From assembly GCF_001885585.1 (NCBI RefSeq), contig NZ_LSRP01000084.1, positions 1-57,649 on the forward strand: 57,649 nucleotides of DNA. The letters are read 5' to 3'. Below are positions 22,892 to 32,473 of the stretch, one piece after another. This DNA is from Pararhizobium antarcticum (lineage in GTDB: Bacteria > Pseudomonadota > Alphaproteobacteria > Rhizobiales > Rhizobiaceae). The notes under the pieces are model-generated. The model was not told the origin of the DNA. It saw only the letters and a list, made by a program, of their open reading frames with translations, and did not search any database. The translations under genes were made by a program, and so were the position numbers. Numbering within the stretch: position 1 is the stretch's first letter; the number at the start of each line of letters is the position of its first letter.

Positions 22892-24334
22892 CTAATTCGC
22901 CGGCTCCGTGTCGGAAAATGCCGGATATTTGTCAAGCAGATCGGCAACAATCTTGCCGCAGCCCGTGCCCTTGGACGACTTGATCATCACCACGTCGCCC
23001 GCAGACACCGCCTCGAGCGCAAAGGCCTGGAGGTGGGCAACGGTCTCGCGATACTCGACATTGCACCCCTCCGTCAGGGCATCGCGCAGGTGCGCCATGT
23101 CAGGACCGGCCAGCCAGACATCGGTGATTCCCGCCTCGGTCAGAGGGCCCGAAAGCTTGGCATGCACGTCGGCCGAGAATTCCCCCATTTCCAGCATGTC
23201 GCCGAGAATGGCGATCCTGCGGCCGCCCTCCTGCGGTGGCGTGTCGCGCAAAAGTGCGATCGCGGCACGCATCGAGGCCGGGTTGGCATTGTAGCTTTCG
23301 TCGATCAGCGTCAGATAGCCGGAACCGATGGCGAGACGATGGCGTTCGCCCCGGCCCTTTTCCGGCTGGAGCGTCGCAAGCGACGCAGCCACGCGCTCGA
23401 GATCGGCCCCCACCAGAAAGGCAGCGCCGAGAACAGCAAGCGCGTTTTCGGCGACGTGCCGTCCCGGTGCACCCATCGGAATTTCGAACGTCCGGTTGTC
23501 GATGGACGCCCAGAGCACGGCGCCGTCCGGGCCATTGGCGAATTCGACCATGCGAAAATCGGCCTTCGCACTGCTGCCGAAACTGTGGATATGCGAGGCG
23601 CCGGCATCGATTGCCGCCTTTTCCAGCTGCTTGAAACTGTCATTGTCGCGATTGAGGATCGCATGACCATTCTCGACCAGGCCATCGAAGATTTCGGCCT
23701 TGGCCGCGGCGATTTCCTTCAAATCCCTGAAATTGCCGAGATGGGCAGCCGCGACGCTGGTGACGATCGCCACATGCGGGCGCACCATCTTGACCAGCGG
23801 CCGGATCTCGTCCGGATGGTTCATGCCGATCTCGAAGACGCCGTATTCGGTGCTTTCCGGCATGCGGCAGAGTGTCAGCGGCACGCCCCAGTGATTGTTG
23901 AACGAGGCGACCGAGGCGTGCACGCTGCCAAGCGGTTCAAGCACGTGGCGCAGCATTTCCTTGGTCGTCGTCTTGCCGACGGATCCCGTGACCGCAATGA
24001 TCTTGGCGGCGCTGCGATCGCGCGCGGCGCAACCGAGCCGGACCATGGCTTCCAGCACGTCATCGACGACGATCATCGGCGCGATCAGCCGGCCGAGTGC
24101 CGGCAGTTTGGCTTCGCTGACGACGAGAAGGCCAGCGCCATTGGCGATCGCCAGGCCGGCATAGTCATGGCCATCGACGCGGTCACCCTTGATGGCGAAG
24201 AAGGCGTCGCCCTTGCCCAGAGATCGGCTGTCGATCGCAATGCCGGTTATACCTTGTGGCATGTGTCCGACGGGACGACCGTTCAGGGCCGCGATAAGAT
24301 CAGCGCTTGTCCAGAGCCAGCTCAAATCAGGCAC
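22892..24334 (-). CDS. murF: UDP-MurNAc-tripeptide--D-Ala-D-Ala ligase MurF
   Basis: Last cytoplasmic Mur ligase, adding the D-Ala-D-Ala made by DdlB. In the 480-residue protein the ATP loop [12 protein letters not shown] lies at about 116-127. The family signatures [12 protein letters not shown] and [17 protein letters not shown] are present. It overlaps murE by eight bases (start ATG at 24334 inside the murE 3' end), consistent with cotranslation. Confidence 0.98.
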   Translation of the reverse strand: MPDLSWLWTSADLIAALNGRPVGHMPQGITGIAIDSRSLGKGDAFFAIKGDRVDGHDYAGLAIANGAGLLVVSEAKLPALGRLIAPMIVVDDVLEAMVRLGCAARDRSAAKIIAVTGSVGKTTTKEMLRHVLEPLGSVHASVASFNNHWGVPLTLCRMPESTEYGVFEIGMNHPDEIRPLVKMVRPHVAIVTSVAAAHLGNFRDLKEIAAAKAEIFDGLVENGHAILNRDNDSFKQLEKAAIDAGASHIHSFGSSAKADFRMVEFANGPDGAVLWASIDNRTFEIPMGAPGRHVAENALAVLGAAFLVGADLERVAASLATLQPEKGRGERHRLAIGSGYLTLIDESYNANPASMRAAIALLRDTPPQEGGRRIAILGDMLEMGEFSADVHAKLSGPLTEAGITDVWLAGPDMAHLRDALTEGCNVEYRETVAHLQAFALEAVSAGDVVMIKSSKGTGCGKIVADLLDKYPAFSDTEPAN

Positions 24335-25796
24335 CTCCCAATGCGTTTCTGAGTTCGATATGATCGGAGAACGGCAAAGTTACGGAGCCGACCGTCTGGC
24401 CTTCCTCGTGTCCTTTGCCGGCAACGATCAGCGTATCGCCGGATTGCAGCATCGCGACGGCTTCGTGGATGGCCGCGGCGCGGTCGCCGATTTCGGTTGC
24501 GCCGGGGGCCGCCGCCATGATTTCGGCGCGAATGGTGGCTGGAATTTCCGAGCGTGGATTGTCATCGGTGACGATCACCACGTCGGCAAGCCGCGTGGCG
24601 ATCTCGCCCATGATCGGTCGCTTGCCCTTGTCGCGGTCGCCGCCACAGCCGAAGACGACCACGACGCGACCGGTGGTGAACGGCCGCACGGACGACAGGA
24701 CGTTTTCCAGCGCGTCCGGCTTGTGGGCATAATCGACATAGGCGAGCGCGCCGTTTTTCGCATGGCCGACCAGTTCCAGCCGACCGGATGCCCCTTGCAA
24801 TTTCTCCAGCGCCGCCATCGCGGCTGCGGCCGGAACGCCGGTCGACATGGCAAGACCTGCGGCCACCAGTGCATTGGAAATCTGGAAATCGCCGGCCAGT
24901 GGAATATGGACCTCGAAAATCTCGCTGCCGACATGCACTTCGGCGATCTGCTTGTGGCGGAAATGCTCGACGCGCTTCAGCGAAAGGTAATCGCCCTTGC
25001 GACCGACGGTGCGCACGTCGTGCCCCCCCTTGTGGGCAGCCGCGATCGCCTGCTGCGACCAGGCATCATCGGCAAAGATCACGGCCGGAGAGCCCTTTGG
25101 CAGGACGCCGTCGAACAGCCGCATCTTCGCGGCCATGTAATCCTCGATGGTCGGGTGATAATCCATGTGGTCGCGGCCGAGATTGGTAAAACCGGCAGCC
25201 GAAAGGCGAACGCCATCCAGGCGGTTCTGGTCGAGACCGTGACTGGAGGCTTCCATGGCGGCATGGGTAACGCCGGCATCGGCAAGATCGGCCAAAAGCC
25301 TGTGCAGGGAGACAGGATCGGGTGTCGTCAGGGACCCGTAATCATTGCGGCCCGGCGCGATCACCCCGGTGGTACCGATCATGGCGGCCGGAAAACCGCT
25401 CTGCGCCCAGATCTGCCGGGTGAAGGCGGCAACCGATGTCTTCCCGGCCGTCCCGGTGACCGCCACCATCATCTCCGGCTGCCGTCCGAAGATGCGGGCA
25501 GCGGCAAGGGCCAGCACGCGCCGTGGGCTCTTGGCGGACAGGATGGGAGCCGACGATAAGCTTGAAATTCCTGATGCGGCAACGATCGCCGCCGCGCCAC
25601 GGGCCGCAGCATCGTCGATGAAACCCGCACCGTCGGCCTTGCTGCCGGCCAGAGCCACGAACAGCGAACCTGAAACCACCTGCCGGCTGTCGGCTGTTAT
25701 GGCATCAATCTCGATGGCGCCCGTTTCCAGGGTCAGCTGCGCTGCAATTTCCGGGAAATCATTCCCGATCAGGTCTGTGAGCTTCATGGACGGCAC
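24327..25796 (-). CDS. murE: UDP-MurNAc-L-Ala-D-Glu--meso-DAP ligase MurE
   Basis: Mur ligase adding the third stem residue. In the 489-residue protein the ATP loop [15 protein letters not shown] is near 115. The C-terminal amino-acid-selecting motif reads DDNPRSE, and DNPR is the signature for meso-diaminopimelate rather than lysine, as expected for a Gram-negative bacterium. It lies 57 bases after ftsI and overlaps murF by eight bases. Confidence 0.98.
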   Translation of the reverse strand: MPSMKLTDLIGNDFPEIAAQLTLETGAIEIDAITADSRQVVSGSLFVALAGSKADGAGFIDDAAARGAAAIVAASGISSLSSAPILSAKSPRRVLALAAARIFGRQPEMMVAVTGTAGKTSVAAFTRQIWAQSGFPAAMIGTTGVIAPGRNDYGSLTTPDPVSLHRLLADLADAGVTHAAMEASSHGLDQNRLDGVRLSAAGFTNLGRDHMDYHPTIEDYMAAKMRLFDGVLPKGSPAVIFADDAWSQQAIAAAHKGGHDVRTVGRKGDYLSLKRVEHFRHKQIAEVHVGSEIFEVHIPLAGDFQISNALVAAGLAMSTGVPAAAAMAALEKLQGASGRLELVGHAKNGALAYVDYAHKPDALENVLSSVRPFTTGRVVVVFGCGGDRDKGKRPIMGEIATRLADVVIVTDDNPRSEIPATIRAEIMAAAPGATEIGDRAAAIHEAVAMLQSGDTLIVAGKGHEEGQTVGSVTLPFSDHIELRNALGGA

Positions 25797-25853
25797 TTTT
25801 CAAATCTGTCTCGACACGCCGGACGGCGAATCGTCCGGATTGTCATTGTATGC

Positions 25854-27629
25854 TCAATAAGACACAAGCAAGGCGGCGCCGTTCGGTCCGAATTTCGGCT
25901 TTATGCCCAGAAGCGGTGCTGTACGGGCAATGATCTTTTGCACCATCGGTGCTGCCGTGAAGCCGGAAATGCGCCCGCCGCTCTCGCCCGTCAGGGGCGC
26001 ATCGATGATCGTGAGCACGATGTAGCGCGGATCATCCATCGGGAAGCCGGCAATGAACGAGTTGAAGTTCAGATCATTGGCATAGCGACCATTGATGACC
26101 TTGTCGGCCGTGCCGGTCTTGCCACCAACATGGAACCCAGCGACCTGCGCATTTCGGCCGGACCCGGCAATGCCGTTCCAGTTGAACAGATAGCGCATGT
26201 CGGCGCTGGTGCTCTCCTTCATCACCTGGTGCCGGAAGGGCGCTGCCTGCTCCTCGGTTCGCGGCAGGAAGGTCGGATCGAGCAGGTAACCGCCGTTCAT
26301 CAGCGCCGCACCGGCAACCGCCGTCTGCAACGGTGTGGTCGAGACGCCGTGACCGAACGAGATGGTCACGGAATTGATCTTCTTCCAGGTGCGCGGCTGC
26401 GACGGCGTCGCGACCTCCGGCAATTCGGTCTGAATTTTGCTGAGCAGCCCGAGACGCGTCAGGAACTCCTTGTGCCCGTCGATACCGACGAGATCGGCAA
26501 TCTTGGCCGTGCCGATGTTCGACGAATACTGGAAGATCTCCGGTACCGTCAGGACACGGTGCTTGCCGTGGAAGTCCTTGATCGTAAAGCCGCCCATCCG
26601 GATCGGATTGCGCGCGTCGAAACTGTCCTTCAGCGTCATCTTGCCGGAATCGAGGCCCATGGCGAGCGTGAAGCTCTTGAACGTCGAGCCCATCTCGAAT
26701 GTGCCGTTGCTCATCCGGCTGAACCAGCCTTCCTCATAGACCTTGTCGACGGACCCATCGGGAAGCGTGCGCGACGGCTGGTTGGGATCATAATCCGGTG
26801 CCGAGGCCATGGCGAGAACTTCGCCCGTATAGGCATCCAGAATGACAGCGCCGGCGGCCTCAGCCTTGTAGTCCCTCATCGCGTTGACGACGACATCATG
26901 GACGATGTTCTGGACGCGCAGGTCGATCGACAGGCGCACGGGCTCGAGCTTTGCATCGCTGGTCATGCCGATGGCGGCAAGATCAGCCAGGCCCTGGCTG
27001 TCGATATAGCGCTCCATGCCGGCAATGCCGCGATTGTCGATATTGACGTGGCCGAGGATGTGCGAGGCGGTCGAGCCGCCGGGGTAGAAGCGACGCTTTT
27101 CCGGCCGAAAGCCGATGCCGGGAATGCCGAGCGCCAGGATCTGGCTCTGCTGCTTCGGCGTCAGCTGGCGACGCAGCCACTGGAAGCGCGATTTCGAGCG
27201 CAACTTGTTGTAGATATCGACCTGATTGAGATTGGGCAGGACGGTCGACAATTGCTCCACCGCCTCGTCGGCATCGACGATCTTGTGCGGCTCTGCATAG
27301 AGCGAAACGGTGCGAATGTCCGTGGCCAGGATTTCGCCGTTGCGGTCGAGAATATCCGGGCGCGACGCCATCAGATTGTCGGCGCGTCCGATGCTCGAAA
27401 CAGCTTCCGGCTGCTCCAGACCGTACTGGATCAGGCGGCCACCGATGATGCAGTAGGCCACCGTGAAACCGGCAATGATGATGCCGACGCGGCTTTTGGC
27501 CTGGTTGCTGCTTTTCTTGCGGGTTCCCTCGAAGGACACGCCCCTGACATTGTCACCGGGATGATTGTTGCCGCCTGCGGAAAAATGCGCGCGGCTCTTG
27601 ATGACCATGATGCGAGAGAGAAAGGACAT
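25854..27629 (-). CDS. ftsI: Septal peptidoglycan transpeptidase FtsI (PBP3)
   Basis: Class B penicillin-binding protein for septal cross-linking, working with FtsW. In the 591-residue product a basic cytoplasmic N-terminus is followed by a single membrane anchor (about 47-66), the pedestal domain, and the transpeptidase domain with SxxK at 315-318 (STFK), SSN at 369-371 and KTG at 504-506, so all catalytic motifs are intact. The ATG overlaps the ftsL stop by one base (TGATG type), indicating coupled translation. Confidence 0.97.
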   Translation of the reverse strand: MSFLSRIMVIKSRAHFSAGGNNHPGDNVRGVSFEGTRKKSSNQAKSRVGIIIAGFTVAYCIIGGRLIQYGLEQPEAVSSIGRADNLMASRPDILDRNGEILATDIRTVSLYAEPHKIVDADEAVEQLSTVLPNLNQVDIYNKLRSKSRFQWLRRQLTPKQQSQILALGIPGIGFRPEKRRFYPGGSTASHILGHVNIDNRGIAGMERYIDSQGLADLAAIGMTSDAKLEPVRLSIDLRVQNIVHDVVVNAMRDYKAEAAGAVILDAYTGEVLAMASAPDYDPNQPSRTLPDGSVDKVYEEGWFSRMSNGTFEMGSTFKSFTLAMGLDSGKMTLKDSFDARNPIRMGGFTIKDFHGKHRVLTVPEIFQYSSNIGTAKIADLVGIDGHKEFLTRLGLLSKIQTELPEVATPSQPRTWKKINSVTISFGHGVSTTPLQTAVAGAALMNGGYLLDPTFLPRTEEQAAPFRHQVMKESTSADMRYLFNWNGIAGSGRNAQVAGFHVGGKTGTADKVINGRYANDLNFNSFIAGFPMDDPRYIVLTIIDAPLTGESGGRISGFTAAPMVQKIIARTAPLLGIKPKFGPNGAALLVSY

Positions 27630-28012
27630 CAGCGCGCCACCGAACCCGTTGCCATGCCATCCGTATCCGGAGCGGCCTTCTTTTTCTTGTCACCGCCTGC
27701 AACCTCGTCTGGCACGGGAACATCGGCCTTCAGCATCGGCAGTTCTTCCGGCTGCGAAAGCTGGGTGGACAAAGTCGGCACCAGCTGCAGATCCTTGCCA
27801 TAGACGTCGACGAGGCGCTCCAGACGGTTCGGCTGCGTCAGCAGCGCCCAGTCCGCGCGCAGCAGATCGATCGTGTCTTCCTCGAGACGAATCTCCGCGT
27901 CGAGCTTGCGCACTTCCTCGAGCTTGTTTTCGGCCCGGTGCTTGATCGTGTAGGTCACCGTCGCGGCCGCGGTCATCACGACGATCAGAACGATGTCAAA
28001 ACTACGCAACAT
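27629..28012 (-). CDS. ftsL: Cell division protein FtsL
   Basis: Small bitopic protein of 127 residues with one N-terminal membrane segment (about residues 4-22), a following helical region likely to form a coiled coil (around residues 26-60) and a Pro/Lys-rich C-terminal tail. FtsL proteins are poorly conserved; the call rests on topology, size and position between rsmH and ftsI, which is invariant in dcw clusters. It starts three bases after the rsmH stop. Confidence 0.88.
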   Translation of the reverse strand: MLRSFDIVLIVVMTAAATVTYTIKHRAENKLEEVRKLDAEIRLEEDTIDLLRADWALLTQPNRLERLVDVYGKDLQLVPTLSTQLSQPEELPMLKADVPVPDEVAGGDKKKKAAPDTDGMATGSVAR

Positions 28013-28015
28013 GTC

Positions 28016-29041
28016 TCAGGCCCCCATCTTTCCAAGGCTTGCAAGGTTCGGCAAATCAAAGATCGACAGATCATCTGCCTCCGGCGGTACCGCAGTGCGG
28101 GCACCGACGCGCATCTTGGCGGACCGGGCACGGGGATTGCGGTCCGCCTCTTCTTCACTTGAAGTCACCATGGCCTTACCAACTGGTGCGAAGGTTGCGG
28201 CGCGTTCATGCGCGAGGGGCATGTGGCGCGAGCCCGATGCCTTGCCGGAGCGATCCTGGAAGAATTTCTTGACGATCCGGTCTTCGAGCGAGTGAAACGT
28301 GACGACGGTGAGGCGCCCGCCCGGCTTCAGCGACCGCTCGGCGGCAAACAAGGCCTTGGCGAGTTCGCCCAGTTCGTCATTGACGAAGATCCGCAGCGCC
28401 TGGAAAACCCGCGTCGCTGGATGGATCTTGTCCTTCATCTTGCGCGGTGTGACGACCTCGATCAGGCCGGCCAGGTCGCGCGTTGTGACGAAAGGCTCTT
28501 CCAGGCGCCGCTTCTCGATGGCACGGGCAATACGGCCCGACTGCGGCTCCTCGCCCAGAAAACCGAAAATCCGCGTCAGATCAGAGACTTTGGCGCGATT
28601 GACGACATCGGCGGCCGAAACACCGGTCGACGACATGCGCATGTCGAGCGGCCCCTTGCGCTGGAAGGAGAAGCCACGGTCGGCCTCGTCGATCTGCATG
28701 GACGAAACGCCGATATCGAGAACGATGCCATCGAGACCGCCCTCGGGCGCATGCGCCGCAAGACCTGAAAACTGCGAATGAACCAGCGTCAGATGACCGC
28801 CACGCGCATCGACCATCGCCTGGCCGGCAGCAATAGCAGCCGGATCGCGATCGAGCGCGATGACGTCGGCACCGGCATCGAGCAGGGCCGCGGTGTAACC
28901 GCCCGCGCCAAACGTGCCGTCGAGGATGATCTTGCCCGGGCCAGGATCGAGACTGGCCAGAACCTCCTGAAGAAGAACCGGAATGTGACGGATCGGCCCG
29001 CCATCGGCATCAGAAAATCCTCCGCCTTGATCCGTCACCAT
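28016..29041 (-). CDS. rsmH: 16S rRNA (cytosine(1402)-N(4))-methyltransferase RsmH (MraW)
   Basis: SAM-dependent methyltransferase modifying C1402 in the decoding centre of 16S rRNA. The reading frame is open well upstream into mraZ, but the family begins with the stretch [13 protein letters not shown], so the ATG at 29041 (341 residues) is the natural start, 14 bases after the mraZ stop. The SAM motif [14 protein letters not shown] (about residues 40-53), a helical insertion, and [14 protein letters not shown] near the C-terminus are present. Confidence 0.96.
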   Translation of the reverse strand: MVTDQGGGFSDADGGPIRHIPVLLQEVLASLDPGPGKIILDGTFGAGGYTAALLDAGADVIALDRDPAAIAAGQAMVDARGGHLTLVHSQFSGLAAHAPEGGLDGIVLDIGVSSMQIDEADRGFSFQRKGPLDMRMSSTGVSAADVVNRAKVSDLTRIFGFLGEEPQSGRIARAIEKRRLEEPFVTTRDLAGLIEVVTPRKMKDKIHPATRVFQALRIFVNDELGELAKALFAAERSLKPGGRLTVVTFHSLEDRIVKKFFQDRSGKASGSRHMPLAHERAATFAPVGKAMVTSSEEEADRNPRARSAKMRVGARTAVPPEADDLSIFDLPNLASLGKMGA

Positions 29042-29055
29042 TCCGTTTCTCCATT

Positions 29056-29496
29056 CTAGACAGGGCGCAGACCTCGCAATCTTTGCCCCTCGCGAGCTGC
29101 CGCCTGCATATCCGTGAATGCCTGCGGCGCCCATAACTGAAAATGATCCGCCCGACCGACGAACGTCACGTCCGTGGTGATGCCGGTGAAGTCGCGGATG
29201 AAATCCGTGATCATCAGCCGACCTTCCTGATCGAGCTTCATGAAGACCCCGCCCCCGTGAACCAGGAGCGACATCTGATTGGCCTGCGGCGAGAAAGGAT
29301 CCTCGGCCGCGATCTGCCGTTCGAACCGGCCCAGCAAATCCGGACCGCCGGCGCTGATCGCCGGAAAGACAAAATCCTGAAAGCAGTAAAGCTCCCGAAT
29401 ATCCAGAGATGACAGGACGGCGCGAAACATCGAGGGAACAGAAACCCGCCCCTTTGCATCGATCCGGTTTGTCGCATGTGACAGGAAGCGGTTCAT
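29056..29496 (-). CDS. mraZ: Transcriptional regulator MraZ
   Basis: AbrB-fold protein, first gene of the dcw cluster, which binds upstream of its own gene in other bacteria. From ATG 29496 it has 146 residues with two copies of the SpoVT/AbrB-like unit ([15 protein letters not shown] around residue 11-25, and [15 protein letters not shown] in the second half). The open frame runs further upstream to 29688, but the added residues are unrelated to MraZ. The leader of about 175 bases and the TGGGN repeats at 29670-29704 suggest autoregulation. Confidence 0.95.
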   Translation of the reverse strand: MNRFLSHATNRIDAKGRVSVPSMFRAVLSSLDIRELYCFQDFVFPAISAGGPDLLGRFERQIAAEDPFSPQANQMSLLVHGGGVFMKLDQEGRLMITDFIRDFTGITTDVTFVGRADHFQLWAPQAFTDMQAAAREGQRLRGLRPV

Positions 29497-29669
29497 GACG
29501 CGATACAGCCGATTCCAACAAAGAGCAGACCTCGAAAACCCTGCCCGTCCCCTTAAAAAAACGCACAGAACAGCATCGCCGGACGAGACGCCCGACCCCA
29601 TAACCCCCTTGTGGGTCAGCGGTTTTTTGCGATGAGTGAGCCTGAAAAAGCCCTTGTGCAGTGCATGAT

Positions 29670-29704
29670 TGGGATAGCATGGGACCATATGGGCGTCAAT
29701 GGGA
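29670..29704 (+). promoter_or_regulatory. Probable MraZ operator: four TGGGN repeats at 10-bp spacing
   Basis: TGGGA, TGGGA, TGGGC and TGGGA begin at 29670, 29680, 29690 and 29700, exactly one helical turn apart. In E. coli MraZ binds direct TGGGN repeats separated by five bases upstream of mraZ, which is the same spacing. Here the motif reads on the strand opposite to mraZ and there are four copies. They lie 174-208 bases upstream of the mraZ start. Confidence 0.75.
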
Positions 29705-29871
29705 AATGCTTGTTTTGGGCATGCGGCAGAAGCAAATATTGATAGACTGTTAAGTTTAACAAATGGTTACCATTCCACTGACAAGACATTGGAATCAAAG
29801 GAAAAAAGATGGGCCAGAACAGCATCCCGGAACATCCGGTATTTCTAAAACGCATGGCTATTCAACGGGAT

Positions 29872-29895
29872 AAAGGCCCTTGAAAAAAGGCCTTT
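29872..29895 (-). terminator. Terminator-like hairpin after rnpB
   Basis: Arms AAAGGCC (29872-29878) and GGCCTTT (29889-29895) around a 10-base loop, 27 bases past the RNase P RNA 3' end. The T tract beyond the stem is short, so efficiency is uncertain. Confidence 0.6.
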
Positions 29896-29921
29896 CCAGA
29901 TCGCCGCTAAAGGGAGAAATT

Positions 29922-30322
29922 TGCCAGTTGGCCTGTAAGCCGGGTTCTGTATGGCTCCGGCTTTGACACCGGAACGTGGCAGCCATTCATCTGGGACGAC
30001 GCTTGCGCGCCGCCTCCTGCAACCCACCCGGACGACTGGCCTGAAAACCGGCCGGAGCGCTTGCGCGATCCACATCGTCCCTATTCGGTTTTGCTCCCGG
30101 TGGGGTTTGCCTTGCCACCCATGTTGCCATGCGCGCGGTGGGCTCTTACCCCACCCTTTCACCCTGACCTGCCATGAAGGCAGGCGGTTTTCTTTCTGTG
30201 GCACTTTCCCTAGGGTCGCCCCCGCCGGACGTTATCCGGCACCGTGTTTTCGTGGAGCCCGGACTTTCCTCCCCCCGCAGCCTTTCGGCCCTAGCGGAGC
30301 GCGGCTGCCCGGCCAACTGGCA
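29922..30322 (-). ncRNA. rnpB: RNase P RNA, catalytic subunit (bacterial class A)
   Basis: The RNA component of RNase P, which trims the 5' leaders of pre-tRNAs. On the minus strand the universally conserved P4 segment GAGGAAAGTCCGGGCT is at about 30257-30273. A conserved CACAGAAA block and the terminal ACAGAACCCGGCTTAC follow. The ends pair as helix P1: GCCAGTTGGCC at the 5' end (to 30322) with GGCCAACTGGC at the 3' end (29923-29933). The length of about 401 bases fits alphaproteobacterial rnpB. A promoter-like sequence ends about 7 bases before the inferred 5' end. Confidence 0.96.
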
Positions 30323-30328
30323 AGCGGT

Positions 30329-30357
30329 GCATAGACGACGGTCGGCCAAATGGCCAG
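30329..30357 (-). promoter_or_regulatory. Probable rnpB promoter
   Basis: On the minus strand CTGGCC (30357-30352) and CTATGC (30334-30329) are separated by 17 bases, resembling the rhizobial sigma-70 pattern CTTGAC-N17-CTATAT. The -10 element ends about 7 bases before the start of helix P1, where transcription should begin. The match at -35 is only partial. Confidence 0.5.
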
Positions 30358-30390
30358 AGGCAATCGCCGCAAAATTCCGCCTTCGGCCGC

Positions 30391-31581
30391 TTAGCGATAG
30401 TGAAGGGAAAAATCCGTTCCGTATTCCGGCGCATCGAGGCGGCCATCAAGGAGCAATGCTGCGCCAAGGCGTCCGATCTCGTCCGAACTTTTCGCCGCCG
30501 CCCCATTGCCGCCGGTAAGCACACCGATGCGCGTGCCATCGATAAGGCCGATATAGGGATAGCCATGGCGCGTGAAGGTCGTGACGCAGGGCGCGGCATG
30601 CAGGGACTTCGGCGCGAAATCGGGCATGAGCGCCCGCAGAACGGCGAGAAGATGGCTGGCGGCGGCCGGATTTCCGCCGCTGCGAAACCAGGCACGAACC
30701 TCCGCCTCGCTGCCGAGCACGATGTCGCTCGGGTCGCCGCCGATCTTCAGATAGGCCCTGCCATCCGGATAGCGGATCGGCGGCAGCACATAGTAGCTTT
30801 CCGATTGCGCGGATGACGATCCGATCAGTGACGGCATGGTGGCAAAGTCCGCCAGTTGCGCCTCGCCAACTTCGGCAAACAGCACCGTCCGCGCCTTGAC
30901 CGCGAGATCAAGCGGCCGCGGCAGAAGCTGTTTTGCGAGGGAAAATCCGCCGGTCGCGACCAGCACCCGTCCGGCCCGCAAAATCGTCCCGTCGATGGTG
31001 ACGACCTCGACCTGTCCAGCGCGCTCGGAGACAGCTGAAACCTCGCTGGCCACGACCATGCCACCGTTTTTCACGAAGATCCTTGTCTGCGCATCCACCA
31101 GCGCCCGCGGATTGATATGGCCCGCCCCCCGTGCCTCGAACATCCCTGCGAAGCCTTCAGGGAATTTAAACCACGGAAACCGCGCCATCATCTCCTGGTG
31201 AGACAGGAGCGGCGCATCGACCGCCAGCGTGTCGCGCGCAGAAATGACCTGCTCGAGATAATCATAGGGATCGCCGGGTGCCGGCGCGGCGATCAGGCAA
31301 CCGGCCTCGCTATAAAAAGCAACGCCGCTGCCCGTTTCGATCGCCCCATAACGCGCGATCGAGCGACGGGCGAGCAGCGCCCAGTCGCGATCCATGTCGA
31401 TCGTTCGGGTGATGCGGCCATTGTCGTAGTGACTGGCGAAAACACCATCATGGGTCGTGCGATCGGCCGGTTCATCCGGCCCGACAAGGGCGACGCGTGC
31501 ACCGGTCAAAGCCAGATATCGCGCGGCGGCTGCCCCCATCATGCCCTTGCCGACCACAAGGAAATCAAAACTATCCACCAT
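30391..31581 (-). CDS. FAD-dependent oxidoreductase (DAO family, sarcosine/amino-acid oxidase-like)
   Basis: Flavoprotein of 396 residues from ATG 31581. The N-terminus has the Rossmann FAD motif DFLVVGKGMMGAAAARYLA, variant at the second Gly (GKGMMG instead of GxGxxG), and the C-terminal region has GVLTGGNGAAAKSSDEIGRL, where DAO proteins bind the flavin again. The layout is closest to monomeric sarcosine oxidase/N-methyl-amino-acid oxidases, oxidising secondary or primary amines with O2. The substrate is not predictable. An ATG 18 bases upstream is also possible. The gene lies 68 bases upstream of rnpB on the same strand. Confidence 0.82.
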   Translation of the reverse strand: MVDSFDFLVVGKGMMGAAAARYLALTGARVALVGPDEPADRTTHDGVFASHYDNGRITRTIDMDRDWALLARRSIARYGAIETGSGVAFYSEAGCLIAAPAPGDPYDYLEQVISARDTLAVDAPLLSHQEMMARFPWFKFPEGFAGMFEARGAGHINPRALVDAQTRIFVKNGGMVVASEVSAVSERAGQVEVVTIDGTILRAGRVLVATGGFSLAKQLLPRPLDLAVKARTVLFAEVGEAQLADFATMPSLIGSSSAQSESYYVLPPIRYPDGRAYLKIGGDPSDIVLGSEAEVRAWFRSGGNPAAASHLLAVLRALMPDFAPKSLHAAPCVTTFTRHGYPYIGLIDGTRIGVLTGGNGAAAKSSDEIGRLGAALLLDGRLDAPEYGTDFSLHYR

Positions 31582-31713
31582 TCCAACCATCCATCTCAAT
31601 CACGATGGAGGCATACCATGCCAGATCCGTCTTGCCAGCAGCAGCAAAGGCCGGACCATAAAGGCCCGCACGGGACACCCATCCGGCATCCCTTTTGCGG
31701 TCGATCACGACGG

Positions 31714-32244
31714 TCAGTTGAGGATGGTCTGGACCTTGCCGCAATAGCGGCGCGAGACCGGGTTCATACGCTTGGCCCCATGACCGGCATTGTAGCGCAG
31801 GATCGTGCCGCAGGTCGCCCCACCCGAAAGCTGGTGGGCGACAGCCAGATATTTCATGCCGAACTTGATGTTGGTTTCAGGGTCGAAAAGTCCCTTCTTC
31901 GAGCCGGAATAGCCCATCATGCGGGCGGTCGCCGGCTTGATCTGCATCAGCCCGACTTCGCCGGCACTGCCACGGGCCCGCGGATTGAAATTGCTTTCGA
32001 CCTTGACGACGGCATGGGCGAGATCGACGGGAACGCCGTATTCCTTGGCATAGGCGACGATGTAGGGCGAATATTGCGTCGCCGGCAGCGCTTTGTCGGC
32101 CTTGGCATAGCCCGTGGTGCGCGACACGGCAGGAATGGAAGAGGTTTTGATGGTTCTGTCGATGCCCCCGGCATACGATGTTCCAACCCCGGCAAAAGAC
32201 ATGCAGACGCACGCCGCGACCGCAGCAACAGACGATATTCTCAT
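31714..32244 (-). CDS. Lytic transglycosylase, SLT domain, secreted
   Basis: Periplasmic glycan-strand-cleaving enzyme. The 176-residue product has an N-terminal signal peptide (about residues 1-25, cleavage likely after SYA) and one SLT domain with the catalytic Glu in VKVESNFNPRARG (about residue 83), GLMQIKPATARMMGY, and the substrate-binding RYNAGHG (variant of AYNAG). The protein is minimal, with no extra domains. Its neighbour at 32,474-33,238 is a peptidoglycan amidase on the same strand, separated by 229 bases. Confidence 0.9.
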   Translation of the reverse strand: MRISSVAAVAACVCMSFAGVGTSYAGGIDRTIKTSSIPAVSRTTGYAKADKALPATQYSPYIVAYAKEYGVPVDLAHAVVKVESNFNPRARGSAGEVGLMQIKPATARMMGYSGSKKGLFDPETNIKFGMKYLAVAHQLSGGATCGTILRYNAGHGAKRMNPVSRRYCGKVQTILN

Positions 32245-32473
32245 TTAACTTGAAGTCTCCGCTTTCAGGCATGGGCAGAAGGGGAAGAGCACCCCGCCCT
32301 CGCCGTCCGCATCCTGATCTTTCACTGACAGAAGAAGGCGCTTGGGCACCCGTTCTCCTGCGGTTCGATATGGCGGCAAAAGACCTGCGCAACATGGTCA
32401 TCATGTGGCAATGCAGCATTTTTTCGATTTCAGCAGTGTTGAAGCCCGTTCAAAGACGCGGTTTCAGGACACC

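Larger units (their letters stand above)
29497..29921. other. Intergenic region between rnpB and mraZ
   Basis: A gap of about 425 bases with no credible gene. It holds the probable dcw promoter/operator region (four TGGGN repeats at 29670-29704, with AT-rich TTAA-containing sequence at 29745-29775) and a terminator-like hairpin at 29872-29895 just after rnpB. Confidence 0.7.

Noticed and set aside
29670..29704. The short regular repeats as a CRISPR array
   Set aside because: Repeat units are 5 bases at 10-bp spacing, far too short. No CRISPR array or cas gene occurs in the window.
31619..31740. Plus-strand frame MPDPSCQQQQ... after a GGAGG sequence
   Set aside because: It continues straight into the antisense of the SLT transglycosylase without a natural stop, and the early part is short and unlike known proteins.
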